Source: Flavobacterium humi (GTDB lineage Bacteria; Bacteroidota; Bacteroidia; Flavobacteriales; Flavobacteriaceae). From it: a DNA stretch of 64,000 bases. The position numbers and the translations under genes are program-made. This document shows, in pieces, positions 32,641 through 41,555 of this stretch. Every line of letters begins with the position of its first letter. The first letter of the stretch is position 1. The notes under the pieces are model-generated. The model did not search any database, was not told the origin of the DNA, and saw nothing but the letters and a program-made list of their open reading frames with translations. The stretch lies in NCBI RefSeq assembly GCF_004745595.1, contig NZ_SRLH01000009.1, forward strand, positions 62,001-126,000, read 5' to 3'.

Positions 32641-34011
32641 ATGTCACAAATCATTATCGTATTAGCCGCATTTATCATTGCCTTATTCCTCGGGATTTAT
32701 TTGGGGAAACTTCTTTTTTCGGCGCAATCCAAATCAGCGCAATCAGGACTTGAGGAGCGCATCAACGGCCTTTTGGAACAAATAGGGCAATACAAGGAGC
32801 AAGCGCTTTCGGAACGCCAGAACTTCGAAAAGCAGTTACAGCAATCCAATACCGAGAAGGAAAACATCCGTAGCGAAAAAGAAGCCCTGGCCATCCAGCT
32901 GTCCAAAAGGGAGACTGACTTTGAGAACCTTTGGGAACGCAACAAAGAACAAAAAGAAGAGGTAAACCAGCTGCAGGAGAAATTCACCAAGGAATTCGAA
33001 AACCTGGCCAACAAGATACTGGAGGAAAAGACCAGCAAATTTACAGAACAGAACAGGGAAAACCTGAAAAACATCCTCTCGCCCCTGCAGGATAAAATCC
33101 AGTTATTCGAAAAGAAAGTGGAAGATACCCATAAGGAAAGCATTGATTACCATGCCGCCCTGCGCCAGCAGATCCTTGGTTTACGCGAGATGAACGAACA
33201 GATGAGCAAGGAAACCCTGAACCTGACCAAAGCCCTTAAAGGCGACAGCAAAATGCAAGGCAATTGGGGAGAACTCATCCTGGAGCGTGTATTGGAGAAA
33301 TCCGGCCTGGAAAAAGGACGCGAATATGAAGTACAGCAAAGTTTCGTTACCGAAGAAGGGTCACGGGTCATGCCCGATGTGGTAATCAACCTCCCGGACG
33401 GAAAGAAAATGGTGGTCGATTCGAAAGTATCGCTAACCGCTTACGAGCGCTTTATCAATGAAGAGGATGAGGATGTGAAAACTTCTTTCCTAAAGGAACA
33501 TGTCAACTCCATCAAGCGCCACGTAGAACAACTGGGCAACAAGAACTACCATGACCTGTACCAGATAGAAAGCCCGGATTTCGTACTGTTGTTCATTCCT
33601 ATGGAACCCGCTTTTGCCCTGGCCTTAAATGAGGACAACACCCTGTATAACAAAGCTTTTGAAAAGAATATCGTCATTGTGACCCCTTCTACCCTTCTGG
33701 CAACGCTGCGCACCATTGACAGCATGTGGGCCAACCAGAAGCAGCAGGAAAATGCCTTTGAAATTGCCCGCCAGGCCGGAGCTTTATACGATAAGTTTGA
33801 AGGTTTTGTTTCCGATTTAGTGAAGATCGGCAAGAAGATGGATGAAGCCAAAGTAGAATACCAGGGCGCCATGAACAAGCTTGTAGACGGAAAAGGAAAC
33901 CTGATAACGAGCGTGGAAAAACTGAAGAAGATGGGTGCCAAAGCCAAAAAATCATTGCCGGACAATATCATTAACAGGGCGGAAACCAGTGAAACAGAAA
34001 CACTAAACTAA
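32641..34011 (+). CDS. rmuC: DNA recombination protein RmuC
   Basis: A 456-residue protein. An N-terminal membrane helix (IIIVLAAFIIALFLGIYLGK) is followed by a long charged coiled coil (about 40-190) and the RmuC nuclease-like domain: MQGNWGELILERVLEKSGLE, PDVVINLPDGKKMVVDSKVS and SPDFVLLFIPMEPAFALALN. RmuC limits inversions at short inverted repeats in E. coli and is probably a nuclease-fold protein. Its place directly beside an inverted-repeat-rich stretch is notable but probably chance. Two small genes follow within 10 bp. Confidence 0.95.
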   Translation: MSQIIIVLAAFIIALFLGIYLGKLLFSAQSKSAQSGLEERINGLLEQIGQYKEQALSERQNFEKQLQQSNTEKENIRSEKEALAIQLSKRETDFENLWERNKEQKEEVNQLQEKFTKEFENLANKILEEKTSKFTEQNRENLKNILSPLQDKIQLFEKKVEDTHKESIDYHAALRQQILGLREMNEQMSKETLNLTKALKGDSKMQGNWGELILERVLEKSGLEKGREYEVQQSFVTEEGSRVMPDVVINLPDGKKMVVDSKVSLTAYERFINEEDEDVKTSFLKEHVNSIKRHVEQLGNKNYHDLYQIESPDFVLLFIPMEPAFALALNEDNTLYNKAFEKNIVIVTPSTLLATLRTIDSMWANQKQQENAFEIARQAGALYDKFEGFVSDLVKIGKKMDEAKVEYQGAMNKLVDGKGNLITSVEKLKKMGAKAKKSLPDNIINRAETSETETLN

Positions 34012-34018
34012 GGGACAT

Positions 34019-34387
34019 ATGCTACGAAAGATCCTCTTCATTACCATTATTACCTTTATCCTGGCCGTTGCAGGCTATTTTACCGTATTGTATTATGCTA
34101 CATACAGCGAAGGCGACCGGACCGGCGAACTCATCAAGTTCAGCAGTAAGGGCTATGTGTTCAAAACATTTGAAGGAGAAATTTCCCAGGGTATTTCGGG
34201 AGCGCAGATCTTCCGTTTTTCGGTATTGGATAGTGATGCTGAAGTTATTTCGGACCTAAAAAAATACCAGGGGCAATATGTCAAGATCACCTATATCGAG
34301 CGCTACAGGACTTTCCCGTGGTGGGGCGATACGCGGTATTATGTGACGCATGTACAACAGGAAAAATCACCTCATTTTGCCCGATAA
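34019..34387 (+). CDS. Small membrane-anchored hypothetical protein
   Basis: A 122-residue protein with an N-terminal hydrophobic anchor (ILFITIITFILAVAGYFTVL) and a beta-rich remainder (GELIKFSSKGYVFKTFEGEI; YQGQYVKITYIERYRTFPWW). Homologues in Flavobacteria are, as I recall, often labelled 6-phosphogluconate dehydrogenase, but no Rossmann motif is present, so that name would be wrong. It is 7 bp after rmuC and 2 bp before the thioesterase gene. Confidence 0.8.
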   Translation: MLRKILFITIITFILAVAGYFTVLYYATYSEGDRTGELIKFSSKGYVFKTFEGEISQGISGAQIFRFSVLDSDAEVISDLKKYQGQYVKITYIERYRTFPWWGDTRYYVTHVQQEKSPHFAR

Positions 34388-34389
34388 CT

Positions 34390-34938
34390 ATGGAAACAAC
34401 ATTCAAAACCGTACAATCTTCCAAAGTCACGATTTCCGAACTGATGCTGCCTTCGCATTCGAACTTCAGCGGAAAGATCCATGGTGGCTATATCCTGTCC
34501 CTGATGGACCAGATCGCTTTTGCAAGTGCTTCCAAATTCTCGGGGAATTATTGCGTGACCGCTTCAGTGGATACTGTTGATTTCCTGAATCCGATAGAAG
34601 TTGGGGAACTGGTTACCATGAAGGCTTCCGTGAATTATGTGGGGAGAAGCTCCATGATTGTTGGCATCCGGGTAGAATCCGAACACATCCAGACCGGAAA
34701 GGTAAAACATTGCAATTCGAGTTATTTTACGATGGTAGCCAAAGACAGTGACGGAAAAAATGCTTCGGTACCCGGCCTTATCCTGTCTCATTATGATGAG
34801 GTACGTCGTTTTTACAACTGCCTTAAGATGATTGCCGTGCGAAAAGACAAAAAAGACCATGAGGAAGCTTTTGATTATAAATCGGAAGAAGCGCTGTCAA
34901 ACCTCTCCAATTATAATGTCCGGGTGGAGATTTGTTAA
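34390..34938 (+). CDS. Acyl-CoA thioesterase (hotdog fold)
   Basis: A 182-residue hotdog thioesterase. HSNFSGKIHGGYILSLMDQI matches the ACOT/YciA active-site helix (N/G...HGG...MD), and VTASVDTVDFLNPIEVGELV is the conserved strand pair. It is predicted to hydrolyse acyl-CoA in the cytoplasm. The extended C-terminus (DHEEAFDYKSEEALSNLS) is lineage specific. ATG 34390 was chosen because an upstream start at 34318 lies inside the preceding gene. Confidence 0.9.
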   Translation: METTFKTVQSSKVTISELMLPSHSNFSGKIHGGYILSLMDQIAFASASKFSGNYCVTASVDTVDFLNPIEVGELVTMKASVNYVGRSSMIVGIRVESEHIQTGKVKHCNSSYFTMVAKDSDGKNASVPGLILSHYDEVRRFYNCLKMIAVRKDKKDHEEAFDYKSEEALSNLSNYNVRVEIC

Positions 34939-34997
34939 ATATTTAACCTTAAATTTAAATATAGTTAACTAAATACACTCTATTATAGTTTTTTTCT

Positions 34998-35005
34998 TAT
35001 TTTTG
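34998..35005 (+). promoter_or_regulatory. -7 element for the cytochrome/VCBS operon
   Basis: TATTTTTG is an exact TAnnTTTG match, 19 bases before the ATG at 35025. No -33 TTG is visible. Confidence 0.5.
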
Positions 35006-35024
35006 AGTTCCCCAATTTAAAAAT

Positions 35025-36128
35025 ATGAAAAAAAATTACGCATTATTAGTTACATTTCTGCTTGCAGCCCTTATTTTTCAATCCTGTTCAAAAGACAGTG
35101 AATATGAGGAAGTTGAAACATCGCCTGTCTCCGTAGATTTAACAAAGGTCCCTTACCAGAAATTATCCGATTACCATTTTTTTACTGGTCCGATGAAAGA
35201 CCAGAAACCCGCTATGGACGTAGTCCCTTTTGAGCCTGCCAGTTCCTTATTTGCCGATTATGCCCATAAGAAGCGTTTTGTATGGATGCCCAAAGGAACC
35301 AAGGCCACTTATGTGAGCGACGACAATATTTTCAATTTCCCGGTAGGTTCCGCACTGATTAAGACCTTCTATTACAATAACGTACAACCCGGAAATGTCA
35401 CAAAAATCATTGAGACACGTCTTTTGGTACGAAAATCAACTGGATGGAAAGCCTTCAGCTACATCTGGAACAACGAACAAACAGAAGCTACCCTGGAAAC
35501 TACCGACAATGGGGTTTTTGTCCCTGTTACCTGGGTGGAAAACGGCGTTACAAAGAGCATCAATTACAAAACCCCTTCCCAGACAGAGTGCCTTACCTGC
35601 CATAAAATCAACCCGACCCATACAGCTGGTGGAGAAATTACCATTCCAATTGGTGTGAAACCCCAGAACCTGAATACCATGTATAACTATAGCGGTACGT
35701 CTAAAAACCAGATCTCCATGTGGAAAACAGCCGGTTACCTGGGTGATGATGTGCCTGCTACGATACACTCTACAGTCAATTGGGAAGACACCAGCAAATC
35801 ATTGGAACTCAGAGCCCGCTCCTATATAGACATCAACTGCGCCCATTGCCACCGGGAAGGCGGCCACTGCGATTATGTGGCGATGCGCTTTAACTTCAGC
35901 AATACCGACCTTAGTACCTTTGGGGTGTGCATGACCCCTTTATTTGCTATAGACAACGGGCCTTTCGTCATTAATGGAGGCGATGCCAACCGATCTGAAA
36001 TGGTCATCAGGGTAAGTTCGACAGAAGGTGCCGTCATGATGCCTATTATAGGAAGAAGCATTGCACATGATGAAGGTGTGCAACTTATTAAAGACTGGAT
36101 TAACTCATTACCCGCAAATTGTCATTAA
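35025..36128 (+). CDS. Diheme c-type cytochrome-like lipoprotein (SO2930 type)
   Basis: A 367-residue lipoprotein (lipobox LIFQSC). Two CxxCH heme sites are present: ECLTCHKINPTH and CAHCHREGGHC. PYQKLSDYHFFTGPMKDQKP and FVWMPKGTKATYVSDDNIFN match the SO2930-type cytochrome family. It probably carries electrons in the periplasm or at the cell surface; the partner is unknown. The VCBS/T9SS gene follows after 26 bp, and a monoheme protein and DUF5777 barrel are nearby, suggesting a surface redox unit (inference). Confidence 0.87.
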   Translation: MKKNYALLVTFLLAALIFQSCSKDSEYEEVETSPVSVDLTKVPYQKLSDYHFFTGPMKDQKPAMDVVPFEPASSLFADYAHKKRFVWMPKGTKATYVSDDNIFNFPVGSALIKTFYYNNVQPGNVTKIIETRLLVRKSTGWKAFSYIWNNEQTEATLETTDNGVFVPVTWVENGVTKSINYKTPSQTECLTCHKINPTHTAGGEITIPIGVKPQNLNTMYNYSGTSKNQISMWKTAGYLGDDVPATIHSTVNWEDTSKSLELRARSYIDINCAHCHREGGHCDYVAMRFNFSNTDLSTFGVCMTPLFAIDNGPFVINGGDANRSEMVIRVSSTEGAVMMPIIGRSIAHDEGVQLIKDWINSLPANCH

Positions 36129-36154
36129 CCGAAACAACTAACAAAAAACAGACT

Positions 36155-38173
36155 ATGAAAAAAATTACTTTATTGGTTATTTTATGCTTTGGAGCCCATG
36201 TGTCCAACGCACAAAATACATGTGCTACGGCACTTCCTGTTTCCGTCGGTACTTTTACCGTAGGAACAATTGACGGCTCCCCGCCTCCTACTTTATGTGC
36301 CGGGACAGGGAATGCAACGATGGGAGAATGGTATACCTATACTCCTTCACAAAACTATACCGTAACGGTTACTACGGATTTGGTCATCAATACCGGGAAA
36401 GATACCCGTTTTCATGTATATACCGGAAACTGTGGTGCATTGACCTGTTTTACAGGGGATGACGACAGCGGTATCATTGGTACCAATAGTTACCTATCTG
36501 TAGCGACCTTTAATGTTACGGCAGGAACAACCTATTATATTGCCTTTGACAACAGATGGAGCGCCAGCGGTTTTGACTGCCAGCTGATTGAACAACCTTT
36601 TGTAGCACCGCTGATCAGTTTTACAAGCCAGTCTATTGCATCGAGTTCAACTATTTGCAACGTTGCGGATATGAACGGGGATTTCCTGGATGATATCGTA
36701 ACGGTACAAGCCAATCAAATGACCGTATTGACCCAACAGGCAGCCGGAGGTTTTACCTCAACCGTTTATCCTTTGCCGGGATTGACCACCACTCCAAGCT
36801 GGAGTATTGCCGCGGGTGATTTCGACAAGAACGGTTATAACGACCTGGTTTTCGGGGGCGGCAGCAGGTTAACTATGGTAAAAGCAAATGCTACCGGAAC
36901 CGGTTATACGGAAGTGCCGTATCCGCAAGGTATTTTTACGCAAAGAACTAACTTCATCGACATCAACAATGACGGGCACCTGGATTTATTTGCCTGCCAT
37001 GATGTGGCGCAAAGTTATTCTTATAAAAATGACGGTGCAGGGAATTTAGTCTTTGACACTACCTTTTTCCCAACATTAGCCGTTGGAGGAAACTACGCTT
37101 CTATCTGGTCTGATTATGACAACGACGGAGATATGGACATGTATTTGGCCAAATGCCGCGGAGGAGCACCGGTGGGAGATCCGCAAAGAATCAATCTTCT
37201 GTACCGAAACAACAGAATAGGGACTTTGCCATCCAACACCTATACGGAAGTAGGAGCGTCTGCCGGAGTAAACGACGGTGCGCAATCCTGGTCTACCGCT
37301 ATTGAGGATTTTGACAATGACGGCGATATGGATTTTCTACTTTCCAACATTTCAGACACAAATAAGTTATATAAAAATAACGGAGACGGTACCTTTACCG
37401 ACATTTATGCTTCTACCGGCATTGATCCTCAGGTAGGTTCCTGGGAATTGCAGTCCGGGGATTTCAACAATGACGGCTGGATTGATTTCCTTTGGCAAAA
37501 CAGCAAACAAATGTACCTTAATAACGGTAACATGACTTTTACAGGAGTTGCCCTGCCGTTCAGCGAAGGCGGAATTGGTGATTTGAACCATGACGGATTC
37601 CTGGATGTGCAATATAACAATATGGTATATTACAATGTCCCAAATGCCAACCATTGGTTAACCGTTAACCTCCAGGGCGTGCAAAGTAACAGAAACGGGA
37701 TTGGAACCAGAATCGAAATTTATGGCGCCTGGGGAAAACAGATCAGGGAAATACGCAGCGGTAACGGTTTCAGCCACCAAAGCAGCTTAAGTGCTCATTT
37801 TGGTATTGGTGCGGAAACGGCTATTACGAAAGTCGTGATCAAATGGCCTTCCGGAATTGTGGATACGATTAACAACCCGACTTCTAACCAGGCTTTATTG
37901 GTATTGGAAGGGGCAACATTAGGCGTAGGTGAGTTTGCTAATTCGGATTTCAAGGTATATCCTAACCCGGTAAAAGACCTTCTTAATATCCAGGTGAAAG
38001 AAGGCAATTCCATCCAAATGGTGCAATTGTTCGACCTGAATGGTAAAATGGTCCTGAATACGAATGTAAAAGACAATACTGTTTCCGTACAATCATTAAG
38101 CACCGGAACATACCTTCTTTTATTGAGAGATGCAAACGGCAAGGATTATTCACAAAAAATAATCAAAGAATAA
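36155..38173 (+). CDS. Secreted VCBS/FG-GAP repeat protein with ASPIC domain and T9SS tail
   Basis: A 672-residue secreted protein with signal peptide MKKITLLVILCFGAHVSNAQ. At least seven FG-GAP/VCBS calcium-binding motifs follow (DMNGDFLDD, DFDKNGYND, DINNDGHLD, DYDNDGDMD, DFDNDGDMD, DFNNDGWID, DLNHDGFLD), then an ASPIC/UnbV domain (NHWLTVNLQGVQSNRNGIG; VVIKWPSGIVDTI). The last 75 residues are a type IX secretion sorting domain (KVYPNPVKDLLNIQV; STGTYLLLLRDANG). It should be displayed on or released from the cell surface. ATG 36155 is chosen because it opens the signal peptide. Confidence 0.92.
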   Translation: MKKITLLVILCFGAHVSNAQNTCATALPVSVGTFTVGTIDGSPPPTLCAGTGNATMGEWYTYTPSQNYTVTVTTDLVINTGKDTRFHVYTGNCGALTCFTGDDDSGIIGTNSYLSVATFNVTAGTTYYIAFDNRWSASGFDCQLIEQPFVAPLISFTSQSIASSSTICNVADMNGDFLDDIVTVQANQMTVLTQQAAGGFTSTVYPLPGLTTTPSWSIAAGDFDKNGYNDLVFGGGSRLTMVKANATGTGYTEVPYPQGIFTQRTNFIDINNDGHLDLFACHDVAQSYSYKNDGAGNLVFDTTFFPTLAVGGNYASIWSDYDNDGDMDMYLAKCRGGAPVGDPQRINLLYRNNRIGTLPSNTYTEVGASAGVNDGAQSWSTAIEDFDNDGDMDFLLSNISDTNKLYKNNGDGTFTDIYASTGIDPQVGSWELQSGDFNNDGWIDFLWQNSKQMYLNNGNMTFTGVALPFSEGGIGDLNHDGFLDVQYNNMVYYNVPNANHWLTVNLQGVQSNRNGIGTRIEIYGAWGKQIREIRSGNGFSHQSSLSAHFGIGAETAITKVVIKWPSGIVDTINNPTSNQALLVLEGATLGVGEFANSDFKVYPNPVKDLLNIQVKEGNSIQMVQLFDLNGKMVLNTNVKDNTVSVQSLSTGTYLLLLRDANGKDYSQKIIKE

Positions 38174-38191
38174 TTATTTCTTTTATATGAA

Positions 38192-38220
38192 AAAGCCCGT
38201 TTGTACAACGGGCTTTCTTT
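38192..38220. terminator. Bidirectional terminator
   Basis: AAAGCCCGTT and AACGGGCTTT pair around TGTAC and are followed by TCTTTAT. It lies between convergent genes (T9SS protein and DUF5777 protein). Confidence 0.87.
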
Positions 38221-38239
38221 ATGGTAAATAGTTCGGTTT

Positions 38240-39082
38240 TTAAAAGACACGCACTAAATTGAATCCGAAGAAAATATCCCCTTCACCCCAATCTCCGGTA
38301 GTATTCCCCAGGAAACCGGCTTCATGTATGCCTTGCGAATTGGTGAAATGCATTTGGAACACGTGCCCTCCTGTTTCGATATCAACACCAACCGATAACG
38401 GGTTATGATAAGGAGAAGTCGAGGACCTGTTCATATGGGCCGCATAATCAAGGTTGATGGAAACCCTTTTGGAGATCTTGTATCTTCCACCCAGCCCCAA
38501 GGCAACCTGGCTGTTGTCCTGGTTATTATCGACAACAAAGTTTTCGTGGAAAAAGGTAGGCGCGAATTCCAACGATAATTTTTCCGAGAACTTTCGGGAA
38601 ATCAGCAATTGGTTAACATAGATCAGCCTGTTTTGGAACTTCATCTTGGGATAGTTGGATTCTTTCAATAAATTATTGAACGCTATACTGTTGAATCCTG
38701 CAAATGTAAAAGGAAAACCATCCTTTTTTTGAGATGTAATGAGGTATTTTGCGGCAAAATCATAGGCCTGTTCGCTTCTTCCGGCTGACAAGGAGAACGT
38801 ATTGGTAACCCCGTAGGCAAATTTGATTTGTGTAACCGCATTATCAAGCCCGAAGAAACCTTCAAAACCTTCTTTAACAGAAGCAAAACGGTGAGCCACA
38901 ACAAAATACAATTCCTTTTTACCCAGCATTTTGGTAGACTCAAGGTTCACAATTTTCATGGCTTTGAAAGCGGAGACCACTTCTTTATTGGTGTCGGTGG
39001 TGTCAATTTGTGATAATAAATCGTCCTGGGAAAAAACGAATTGGGATAGCAGTACCGCTGCAAGTGAGTAAATTATTCGCAT
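38240..39082 (-). CDS. DUF5777 family outer-membrane beta-barrel protein
   Basis: A 280-residue protein with signal peptide MRIIYSLAAVLLSQFVFSQD. AFKAMKIVNLESTKMLGKKE and LYFVVAHRFASVKEGFEGFF are the DUF5777 opening. Alternating amphipathic strands continue to the C-terminal IFFGFNLVRVF, ending in Phe as outer-membrane barrels do. The function is unknown, but this family often occurs beside c-type cytochromes and YceI proteins, as here. It is downstream of the OB-fold gene on the same strand. Confidence 0.88.
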   Translation of the reverse strand: MRIIYSLAAVLLSQFVFSQDDLLSQIDTTDTNKEVVSAFKAMKIVNLESTKMLGKKELYFVVAHRFASVKEGFEGFFGLDNAVTQIKFAYGVTNTFSLSAGRSEQAYDFAAKYLITSQKKDGFPFTFAGFNSIAFNNLLKESNYPKMKFQNRLIYVNQLLISRKFSEKLSLEFAPTFFHENFVVDNNQDNSQVALGLGGRYKISKRVSINLDYAAHMNRSSTSPYHNPLSVGVDIETGGHVFQMHFTNSQGIHEAGFLGNTTGDWGEGDIFFGFNLVRVF

Positions 39083-39103
39083 ATGCTTGGTTTTAAAGTT
39101 TAA

Positions 39104-39490
39104 TTATTCAATGATACAATTGTCCATTTTACATTCTTCGAGCAAATCGTCATAACCGATAAAACGCCCTTTTACAAGGACTTCTTCATCCATTTTTATG
39201 CCCTTGAAATCCTCTTTCTGAAAGGCGGAAAACAGTTTTCCATCAATCGTGGCCGTATTTTGCGCCTGGTCAACCTGGGTCACTTTCCCTTTAACCTGAA
39301 TCACTTTGTCCAGGTACATTTTGTTGGCATTGGCTTCGTCTTTCTTGAAGGCTTCGGTTAATTCATCTACGGAAGTAACGTCAATTGGGTTTTCGCCGGC
39401 AAAATCCCTATGGCTCTTGTAAATGTAAGAATAGCCCCAAAAGCCCAAAACAGCGATAAGGACAATGATAATGATTGCTTTCTTTTTCAT
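39104..39490 (-). CDS. OB-fold (tRNA_anti-like) membrane-anchored protein
   Basis: A 128-residue protein with an N-terminal membrane anchor (KAIIIIVLIAVLGFWGYSYI). The rest, ending in FKGIKMDEEVLVKGRFIGYD and LLEECKMDNCIIE, matches the tRNA_anti-like OB-fold family of small periplasmic proteins; YLDKVIQVKGKVTQVDQ is the core strand pair. Despite the family name, nucleic acid binding is not supported. It is 21 bp upstream of the DUF5777 gene. Confidence 0.85.
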   Translation of the reverse strand: MKKKAIIIIVLIAVLGFWGYSYIYKSHRDFAGENPIDVTSVDELTEAFKKDEANANKMYLDKVIQVKGKVTQVDQAQNTATIDGKLFSAFQKEDFKGIKMDEEVLVKGRFIGYDDLLEECKMDNCIIE

Positions 39491-39577
39491 TTTATACGGT
39501 TTCTTACAAATTTAACTAAAAAACAATCTTAAATTCTGCGTTTTTCGTAAATTTAACCATAAAATATATAAAAAATC

Positions 39578-39937
39578 ATGAAAGGAAATATTTCAATGCT
39601 TGCTTTTGCTTTTTTACTCATCGCCTCTTCCTGTACCAGTGACAGCGAAGCAGATTTGGTAGTGCCCGCTCCCCTTCTGGTGAAATATACTACCGATGTC
39701 CGGCCTATTATCCAGGGAAACTGCATTCCTTGCCATACCGATCCGCCGGTCAATGGAGCGCCTATGAAACTGACCACTTACGATGATGTAAAATATGCCG
39801 TAAACAACCGTGGTTTGCTTGACCGTATTTCCAGGCCTCAGGGAGCACCGGGAATGATGCCCAATGGCGGGACCCGTTTGCCGCAAACCAAGATCGATAT
39901 CATCAAAAAATGGAAAGACGACGGACTACTGGAATAG
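39578..39937 (+). CDS. Small c-type cytochrome-like lipoprotein
   Basis: A 119-residue lipoprotein (lipobox LIASSC) with a single CIPCH heme motif in VRPIIQGNCIPCHTDPPVNG and a downstream Met-rich segment GAPGMMPNGG that could supply the distal ligand. IDIIKKWKDDGLLE is the typical C-terminal helix of these domains. It is divergent from the OB-fold gene and precedes yceI, matching the frequent cytochrome/YceI/DUF5777 neighbourhood. Confidence 0.87.
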   Translation: MKGNISMLAFAFLLIASSCTSDSEADLVVPAPLLVKYTTDVRPIIQGNCIPCHTDPPVNGAPMKLTTYDDVKYAVNNRGLLDRISRPQGAPGMMPNGGTRLPQTKIDIIKKWKDDGLLE

Positions 39938-39979
39938 TTTTTGCAGGTATCACAACCAACCCTTTTAAACCATGACACC

Positions 39980-40522
39980 ATGAAAAATACAGCCTTTTTA
40001 ATGCTCAGTTTGTTAAGCCTGGCAACAGCCTTTGCGCAAGACAAAGTTTTAACCAAAACCGGCAAAGTCACTTTTGAAGCTTCAGTGCCTTCATTTGAAG
40101 AGGTCAAAGCCAACCACAAAGCCGTAACCTGCATCCTGAATACCAAAACCGGTGAAATCGCTTCCCTGATTTTAGTGAAAGGATTCCAGTTTAAAGTAGC
40201 CCTGATGGAGGAACATTTTAATGAAAATTATATCGAAAGCGATAAATTCCCGAAAGCTACCTTTAAGGGGAAAATAGAGAATTTCGATTGGGATAAAATT
40301 ACCGCCCAGCCACAGGACTATACAATTAAAGGCAAAATAGAATTGCACGGGAAATCCAAAGATGTTGTGCTGGCTTCCAAAATCAAAAAATCAGGCAACG
40401 GTATTGAAATTACGTCCAATTTTACGTTAAACCCGGAAGATTTTGACATACAGATCCCGAGTTTGGTCAGAGCGAAAGTAGCCAAAAACGTAGCCGTACG
40501 ACTGGATTTTATTCTTCTGTAA
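39980..40522 (+). CDS. YceI family periplasmic lipocalin-like protein
   Basis: A 180-residue secreted protein (MKNTAFLMLSLLSLATAFAQ). GKVTFEASVPSFEEVKANHK and YIESDKFPKATFKGKIENFD, then LHGKSKDVVLASKIKKSG, are the YceI blocks. YceI proteins bind polyisoprenoid-like lipids in a beta-barrel. ATG 39980 opens the signal peptide. The 3' end overlaps the convergent K+ channel gene by 14 bp. Confidence 0.9.
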   Translation: MKNTAFLMLSLLSLATAFAQDKVLTKTGKVTFEASVPSFEEVKANHKAVTCILNTKTGEIASLILVKGFQFKVALMEEHFNENYIESDKFPKATFKGKIENFDWDKITAQPQDYTIKGKIELHGKSKDVVLASKIKKSGNGIEITSNFTLNPEDFDIQIPSLVRAKVAKNVAVRLDFILL

Positions 40523-41486
40523 GGACTTCCTCAAAAACGATTTCCGAAAAAGCATTCAGTTTGTTGACATGCAGGACAGTCCTTGAATTGTCTTTGCTGT
40601 TTTCGTACATCTGGACAAATTTAACGCCGTACACCACTTCTTCAAACGTATAAGAAGAACGGATGGCCACGGTATTGCTGTACATTTCATCGAAGGCTTT
40701 TAAGTAAATGATAATCTCTCCTTTATTGTTTTTGAAATCATCTTTGGAAAAACCGTAAAGCGGGCTGTCTTCGGTAATGGGATGCACCAAAGTCCAGCTT
40801 AACGTGAGCGCATTGATCTTGTCGTATTCCAGGTCGAGGGAGAAAAAACGGTTGACTTCTGTTCCTTTTTCCTTCACCCGCATCCCCAAGGTCACTTTGG
40901 CTTCCGCATCGGTGAGGTTTGTATTTTTATAAGGGGAAATCCGGATCATCAATGCCTTGCCGTCCTGAAAAGGGGCAATAACCGCATTTTCGGAAAACCG
41001 GATATGGGCTTTAGGCTTACTGAACCTTCCATAAAACAAACCGGTAGCAATGGCAAAACTCAACAACCCGAACAATGCTTCCACCGAAGCCACAAAACTG
41101 GCCCAAAAACCTGTAGGGCTGATATGGCCGTAACCAACGGTGGTAAAGGTTTGCGCACTGAAGAAAAAGGCCTGCCCGAATTTATCGGTAAATGAATTGG
41201 CGATGATCCCGTTTAGGTGTTCGACCCCAATAAGGCAATATATAGTGGCGAAAATGAAATTGACTATGCCGTAAAAAACAAAAATAATCGCCATGAATTT
41301 CCAGCTCGGGATATTGAGCATCGTATGGTACCAGCTGATGCTTTCAATAAATCCAATCCCGGTTTTCTTGATATTGGCCGAACCATCCTTGTTGATAAAC
41401 CTTCCTCCGTAATTGGATGCGTTTGCCCCAAATCCCGTATTGGTGTCCGTTTTCAATTTTTTACCTTTTTTCTTTATGACACTCAT
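40509..41486 (-). CDS. Inward-rectifier-type K+ channel (KirBac-like)
   Basis: A 325-residue channel subunit. Two membrane helices (about 62-86 and 127-150) flank a pore helix and the selectivity filter TVGYGH (116-121). The cytoplasmic C-terminal half (KAHIRFSENAVIAPFQDGKA; SWTLVHPITEDSPLYGF) is the immunoglobulin-like Kir domain. It should form a tetrameric K+ channel in the inner membrane. nhaA is divergently transcribed with a 69-bp gap, so two cation transporters share a promoter region. Confidence 0.93.
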   Translation of the reverse strand: MSVIKKKGKKLKTDTNTGFGANASNYGGRFINKDGSANIKKTGIGFIESISWYHTMLNIPSWKFMAIIFVFYGIVNFIFATIYCLIGVEHLNGIIANSFTDKFGQAFFFSAQTFTTVGYGHISPTGFWASFVASVEALFGLLSFAIATGLFYGRFSKPKAHIRFSENAVIAPFQDGKALMIRISPYKNTNLTDAEAKVTLGMRVKEKGTEVNRFFSLDLEYDKINALTLSWTLVHPITEDSPLYGFSKDDFKNNKGEIIIYLKAFDEMYSNTVAIRSSYTFEEVVYGVKFVQMYENSKDNSRTVLHVNKLNAFSEIVFEEVLTEE

Positions 41487-41555
41487 AGCGCTTTTTTAAA
41501 TAATATGTAAATTTAGAAATTATTATGCATACTATTTACCCGTAATATTGTATTG

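Noticed and set aside
32641..34011. RmuC as the enzyme that moves the neighbouring repeats
   Set aside because: RmuC is a widespread housekeeping protein, and nothing links it mechanistically to the repeats beyond proximity.
34019..34387. 6-phosphogluconate dehydrogenase
   Set aside because: The protein has 122 residues, a membrane anchor and no Rossmann motif.
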